Source: Hydrogenophaga sp. | GTDB lineage: Bacteria > Pseudomonadota > Gammaproteobacteria > Burkholderiales > Burkholderiaceae_C | Length of the DNA: 64,000 nucleotides | Direction: 5' to 3' | Assembly (NCBI RefSeq): GCF_030651625.1 | Contig: NZ_JAUSCF010000012.1 | Span: 62,001 to 126,000, forward strand | Shown: piece by piece, positions 60,401 to 64,000 of the stretch | Numbering within the stretch: position 1 is the first letter of the stretch | Layout of the letters: each line of letters opens with the position of its first letter | Program-made: the position numbers and the translations under genes | The notes under the pieces: model-generated | What the model saw: only the letters and a program-made list of their open reading frames with translations | What the model was told of the DNA's origin: nothing | Database searches by the model: none

Positions 60401-63241
60401 TCAGCGGCCTGCGCTCAGCGCAGAGTTCTGCAGGGTGCGAACGATGGCGGCGGCGCCTTCTTCGTCGGTGTTGACCGTTTCGGATTGGCGGCCGTTGCGC
60501 AGCTCCACAGTGACGCGACGCCCCACCTGGGTGGCTTTCAGCGCTTGCTCGAACTGCTGACGTACGGCCCTCCATTCGTTGCGGTCAGCAGCGCCTGTGA
60601 GGCTGAATGCGGCCGGGTTCATGCGGTCAAGATCGCGGTTGACCGCTTCGTTTTGGTCCAGCGCTGCGATGGCGTTGGTCAGGTCTTTGGCGTCCTGGGA
60701 AGTGAGCGTGCCGGCGTTGAGCTTTTCCCGCAGGGCGAAGATCAAGGTGTTGTCGACGGCGTTCTGGCCTGCCAGGCGTTCTTCGCGTGTGTTGCCCGTG
60801 ACGCTGCCGCCCTGTGGCCTGCCGTACTTGTCATCTCCCAGCGGGCTGCTGAAGCGCTCATTGGCCAGTTCAATCTGGCGCTGCAGGGCAGCGTTGGCAT
60901 CGTTCGTTGCACCCGCAAAGCCACGCTGTGAGCGGGTCAGGTTGTCAATTTCCGTGCGATACCCTCTGGCGCTGCCGCTGCTCAGCTTGAACAGATCGAG
61001 CTGCTTGCGCATAAGGTCAATGCTCTGGCCGGTCGCAGCAGCCTCGGCGATCTTGACCTGGGCCAGCTTGATGCTGCTTTCCAGCTCGGCCTGTTTCACT
61101 AGGTTCACCTCGCCGCTGGCCCGCATTTCCGCCAGCTTCGCTTCGGCTACAGCAATCGAGCCTTCGGCCTCCACGCGAGACACTTCCACCTTTGCCCTGG
61201 CGATCTGGATCTCGATCTCCATTTGCTGAATCTTGGCTTTGCGGGCCTGGAACTCATTGCCCATGAACCGGGCCATGTCTTCCGACTGCCTGGCCAGCTG
61301 CTGCTGCACCTGCAGGTTGGCAAGCGTTGCCTGCGCATCGCCAACCTTGGCAATGCGTGAGGCCTCCCAGGCTTCCACCTGGTCGGCGGCAGTAACGCGC
61401 ACCTGATCGCCCAGATCCTTGACGGCATCGCCCAGACGCTTGGCGTCGCCGACCGCCTGTTCCGTCCCTTTTCCGACATTCGCGAACAGCTCCGCATAGT
61501 TGTCGTCAATTTCGGTCAGGCGCTCAGCCAGGCGCTGTTGGGCGGCTTCGATCGTGTCGTCAGAGAACACTGCCCTTGCGGCTTCCCATGCGCCTTGAAT
61601 CCGCGCGATGGTCTTGGTCAGGCCGGCAGCAAGGGCAATGCCCGCCTTTTCCACCACCTCAAATTCGCTCTTGAGATAGGTGCCAATCTCCCAACCGATC
61701 CATCCTGAAGCGGCCAGCTTTCCAGCTGCTGCCAGGCTCGCGGCCATCTTGGAGCCTGCAGCTGTGGTGGCGGCCATCAAAGCCGTGGTTTGGGTGGATG
61801 CCACAGCAAGCTGTGCGGTGTAGGCCTTGAGGGCGGTGAGCGCTTTGATGCCCCACACCACCGCCATCACCTCGCCCGCCGTGATGGCCAGGCTGACCAC
61901 CGTATCCAGGTTCTCAGAAAGCATGTCGATCGCATCAACGATCTTTTGTGTGGACTGAGTGGCCCGATTGGCCTCGCCCACGTACTGGGTCCAGGTGTTG
62001 GTAAGACGGGTGACGGCGTCGGCCACCGTGGCGCTCATGCCTGCAGCGGCTTCCTTGTTCAGCTCAACGGTCTGGCGAAGGCCTTCGTTCAGGTCGTTGA
62101 CCGACAGCTTGCCGGTGATGCCCAGCCGGCGGATTTCATCGGCTGTTTTGCCGGTGGCCTGCGCCACTGCATTCACGATGGTGGGCGTGGCGGCCATGAT
62201 CGACTGCCACGCACCCACCTCGATGCGCCCGGACTGGATGCTCTTCGTGTACGCGTCGATCGCGTTCTTTCCGCGCTCAGCAGAAGCCGCGTTTGTCGTC
62301 AGCAGGAAAGAAAAGCTGTCGGTGATGTCCAACGCTTCGTTCGTGCTGTAGGACATGTCGCGCAGCGCATCGGCGGTGCGAATGTAAAGCTCCTGCTGCT
62401 CTTCCAGGCGACGGTATGTGAGGTTCGCCGTGGCCAGAATGCGCTGCTGGACCAGGTCGTACTCTTCGGCCACTGGCGTGGCCATGGCAATGCGCTCGGC
62501 CATCTGGCCATAGGCATCTGCCAGGGCGATGGTGTCCGTTGCAAAGCCGGCGGCCTTGTTGAGCGCGAACAGGCCCGCCACCGCCTTGCCCACCGCCGTG
62601 AGCGAGGTGTTGAGTACGGAACTCTTGGCGTCTACCTTGTCCAGCTCGTTGCCCAGGCCGCGCAGGCCTGCGCCTGCAGCGGCGGTTGACTGGGCTTGCT
62701 TGCGGCCAGCGTCGGCCGCTGCGTTGCCTGCGGCTGTGTAGGCCGGGGCCAGCGCCTGCACCTCTGCGCGGGCCTCTGAAATGGCCGCCCGAACGCCGCG
62801 CTCGCTCTGGGCCAGCGTGTCGGTGGAAATGCCAACAGCCCGCAGGCTGGCGCGGCTTTGGTCCAGGGCCACGTTCTTCTGCAGCAGCTCGTCTTTGGCG
62901 GCACGCACGTTGTCGCGCAGACGCTGCATCTGGCCTGCCTGCTGGCGCGTAGGGCCGCCACTGGCAGCCAGCTGGGCACCCAGGCGCTGGGCGGCGGCCT
63001 GGGCCTCTTCCAGCCGCTCTGCGGTGCTCTGGGCCTCGGTCTTGAGCGAGCGGAAGTTCTCAATGGCGCCCTGCTTTGCCCCCAGCTCGCGCAACGCTTC
63101 AGCGCTGGCCTGCGCCTGAACCTTGAGGTCGCCCTCCAGCGTCTTGGACAGGCCTTCCAGCTCTGCGGCCAGCGCATTGACGTCGCTTTCCCCGGTTACC
63201 GCTGCTTCAATGTCGTAGCGGATACGCGGGTTGGTGGCCAT
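60401..63241 (-). CDS. tail tape measure protein
   Basis: 946 residues. Long helical protein that sets tail length. The first ~200 residues are coiled coil. The middle (about 215-400) has the tape-measure N-terminal domain with FATDTIALADAYGQMAERIA and TNTWTQYVGEANRATQST. Hydrophobic helices at about 455-530 are followed by a second long coiled coil (about 600-760). It starts 117 bases after the tail tube gene, with a terminator between. The mass is typical of a long-tailed phage. Confidence 0.88.
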   Translation of the reverse strand: MATNPRIRYDIEAAVTGESDVNALAAELEGLSKTLEGDLKVQAQASAEALRELGAKQGAIENFRSLKTEAQSTAERLEEAQAAAQRLGAQLAASGGPTRQQAGQMQRLRDNVRAAKDELLQKNVALDQSRASLRAVGISTDTLAQSERGVRAAISEARAEVQALAPAYTAAGNAAADAGRKQAQSTAAAGAGLRGLGNELDKVDAKSSVLNTSLTAVGKAVAGLFALNKAAGFATDTIALADAYGQMAERIAMATPVAEEYDLVQQRILATANLTYRRLEEQQELYIRTADALRDMSYSTNEALDITDSFSFLLTTNAASAERGKNAIDAYTKSIQSGRIEVGAWQSIMAATPTIVNAVAQATGKTADEIRRLGITGKLSVNDLNEGLRQTVELNKEAAAGMSATVADAVTRLTNTWTQYVGEANRATQSTQKIVDAIDMLSENLDTVVSLAITAGEVMAVVWGIKALTALKAYTAQLAVASTQTTALMAATTAAGSKMAASLAAAGKLAASGWIGWEIGTYLKSEFEVVEKAGIALAAGLTKTIARIQGAWEAARAVFSDDTIEAAQQRLAERLTEIDDNYAELFANVGKGTEQAVGDAKRLGDAVKDLGDQVRVTAADQVEAWEASRIAKVGDAQATLANLQVQQQLARQSEDMARFMGNEFQARKAKIQQMEIEIQIARAKVEVSRVEAEGSIAVAEAKLAEMRASGEVNLVKQAELESSIKLAQVKIAEAAATGQSIDLMRKQLDLFKLSSGSARGYRTEIDNLTRSQRGFAGATNDANAALQRQIELANERFSSPLGDDKYGRPQGGSVTGNTREERLAGQNAVDNTLIFALREKLNAGTLTSQDAKDLTNAIAALDQNEAVNRDLDRMNPAAFSLTGAADRNEWRAVRQQFEQALKATQVGRRVTVELRNGRQSETVNTDEEGAAAIVRTLQNSALSAGR

Positions 63242-63314
63242 GGGGGTGTTGGTGTGTGGTGCTTTGGGCTTTTTTCAGGGGCGGCGGCTTGCGGTAGCAG
63301 GCTGCGCGCCCATG

Positions 63315-63338
63315 AAAAAAGCCCGCCGATGGGCGGGC
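63315..63338 (-). terminator. rho-independent terminator between tail tube and tape measure genes
   Basis: On the minus strand GCCCGCC and GGCGGGC (63321-63338) pair around a four-base loop, followed by TTTTTT. It lies 20 bases after the tail tube stop and would lower transcription into the tape measure gene, as suits the copy-number difference between the two proteins. Confidence 0.85.
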
Positions 63339-63358
63339 TTCGTTCGCTGCTGGAGGCT

Positions 63359-64000
63359 TTAGGTCACAGCCGCACCAGGGGTGCGAACCTCGTACGGCTC
63401 GGTGAAGCCGTTTGGTGTCACCAGCTTGCCCACCAGCGTGATGGGCACGAACTCGCTGTTCAGGAAGTCGAAGCCAGTGCTGGCGCCCAGCACGGCCTCG
63501 TGCACGTCCACTTCCAGGGGTTCGTTATTGACCATGTTCTGGCCGTCGAATTGCGCCTTGCAACGCACCTGGCTCACGCGGCCGCCCAGGATCTTCTTTC
63601 CGTCCACGGCGCCGTAGGTGCCAGTGATCAGGACTTCATCAGTCGCGGCTGGAATGCCGGCAACACCGGGCAGGAAACGGAATTCACCGCGCAGCCAGTT
63701 CACCTCGTACTGCACTCCCAGCGTGTAGGTCACAGTGGCGCCAGCGTTGGTAATTGCGAACCCCGCAGCGCTGAAATTGCGAAAGCCCAGCGGCTGCCAA
63801 ACACCGATGGTGCCCAGGGTGAACTCCTCGGCCGTCAGTGCGCCGCCGGACTGGCTGAGAGTCTGCACCAGGCCCTGGAACTGCATGGCCATGGCTTCCA
63901 CGCTGGAGGCCGACAGCTCAATGGTGATTTCCGTGGGAGTGGGCAGGATCACCGAGGCGCGGGCTTGTCCGTAGTCGATGTGCGACTTCGAAGTGCTCAC
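63359..64000 (-). CDS. major tail tube protein, 5' end outside window
   Basis: 213 residues in view. Beta-rich, with PTPTEITIELSASSVEAMAM, a mid part VWQPLGFRNFSAAGFAI, then ITGTYGAVDGKK and a C-terminal domain around VRCKAQFDGQNMVNNEPLEV. This is the pattern of phage major tail (tube) proteins. The frame is open to the last base and a GTG sits exactly at the edge; related proteins have more N-terminal residues before the KSHIDYG segment, so the start is probably outside. Highly expressed structural gene, consistent with the terminator right after it. Confidence 0.72.
   Translation of the reverse strand: MSTSKSHIDYGQARASVILPTPTEITIELSASSVEAMAMQFQGLVQTLSQSGGALTAEEFTLGTIGVWQPLGFRNFSAAGFAITNAGATVTYTLGVQYEVNWLRGEFRFLPGVAGIPAATDEVLITGTYGAVDGKKILGGRVSQVRCKAQFDGQNMVNNEPLEVDVHEAVLGASTGFDFLNSEFVPITLVGKLVTPNGFTEPYEVRTPGAAVT

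Larger units (their letters stand above)
48617..64000. mobile_element. prophage, tail/lysis end (continues past window)
   Basis: From the tRNA-Asp scar rightwards the genes are tightly packed minus-strand phage genes: tail tube, tape measure, several tail/baseplate proteins, holin-like proteins, amidase and lipoprotein. A few small plus-strand items sit at the edge. 48665-48864 has no gene I recognise. Head, packaging, replication, repressor and integrase genes are not in view, so the element should extend well beyond 64000. A long tail (sipho- or myovirus type) is indicated by the ~950-residue tape measure; no sheath gene is seen. Confidence 0.88.

Noticed and set aside
1..64000. CRISPR arrays, rRNA genes, JUMPstart/ops element
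   Set aside because: No regularly spaced direct repeats, no rRNA sequence and no GGCGGTAG-type ops element were seen on reading.

Overview
The window reads as a chromosome segment of a high-GC betaproteobacterium, most likely Burkholderiales/Comamonadaceae. This rests on codon style, the families present and the tRNA-Asp sequence; no 16S or other species marker is in view. Three regions are seen: a very long surface-polysaccharide (O-antigen/LPS type) locus (1-45363), a short DNA-alkylation-repair and transporter block (45496-48492), and the tail/lysis end of an integrated prophage (about 48617 to beyond 64000).

Polysaccharide locus. It opens with the end of an autotransporter esterase, then a GT4 glycosyltransferase, an FAD-dependent amine-oxidase-like enzyme, a YbhN/LPG-synthase-type membrane protein, a DUF2142 membrane protein with a small partner, and four GT2 transferases joined by ATGA or short overlaps. 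Next come rfbB-rfbD-rfbA-rfbC (dTDP-L-rhamnose), an ABC exporter (wzm-wzt, Wzt with a carbohydrate-binding tail), and a 944-residue methyltransferase/kinase-like/coiled-coil/methyltransferase protein that resembles the WbdD class of chain terminators. A WbsX protein, a double-domain GT2, a GtrB-like GT2, an acyltransferase-3, a nucleotide-sugar reductase and a PglC-type initiating phosphoglycosyltransferase follow. A WbpM/PglF-like 4,6-dehydratase, an O-antigen ligase, two GT2 enzymes and a phosphohexomutase close the locus. The inferred scheme is a rhamnose-containing glycan begun on undecaprenyl phosphate with a 6-deoxy-HexNAc, capped and length-controlled, exported by Wzm/Wzt and ligated by WaaL. 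No Wzx/Wzy pair was recognised.

Inserted cassette. At 30129-34466 four visibly AT-rich genes run on the opposite strand (methyltransferase, small EmrE-like flippase, GtrB-like GT2, DUF2142 GT-C candidate). On the left is an IS3-type transposase fragment; on the right are an IS481-type fragment and a decayed second copy of the reductase/phosphoglycosyltransferase pair. The cassette and the genes just after it (GtrB-like, GtrA, methyltransferase, GT-C) each look like a three-component lipid-linked glycosylation system. A third scar, from an IS30-type element, sits at 23359-23650.

Repair block. An Ada-type zinc domain/AraC/AlkA fusion overlaps ogt and is followed by an EamA transporter.

Prophage. 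The 3' half of a tRNA-Asp gene with its terminator at 48569-48664 marks an attachment site. To its right, on the minus strand, lie lysis and tail genes, read from the right as tail tube, terminator, tape measure, tail/baseplate proteins, holin-like membrane proteins, zinc ribbon, amidase, lipoprotein and an XhlA-like protein. Head genes, integrase and the other attachment site are outside the window.
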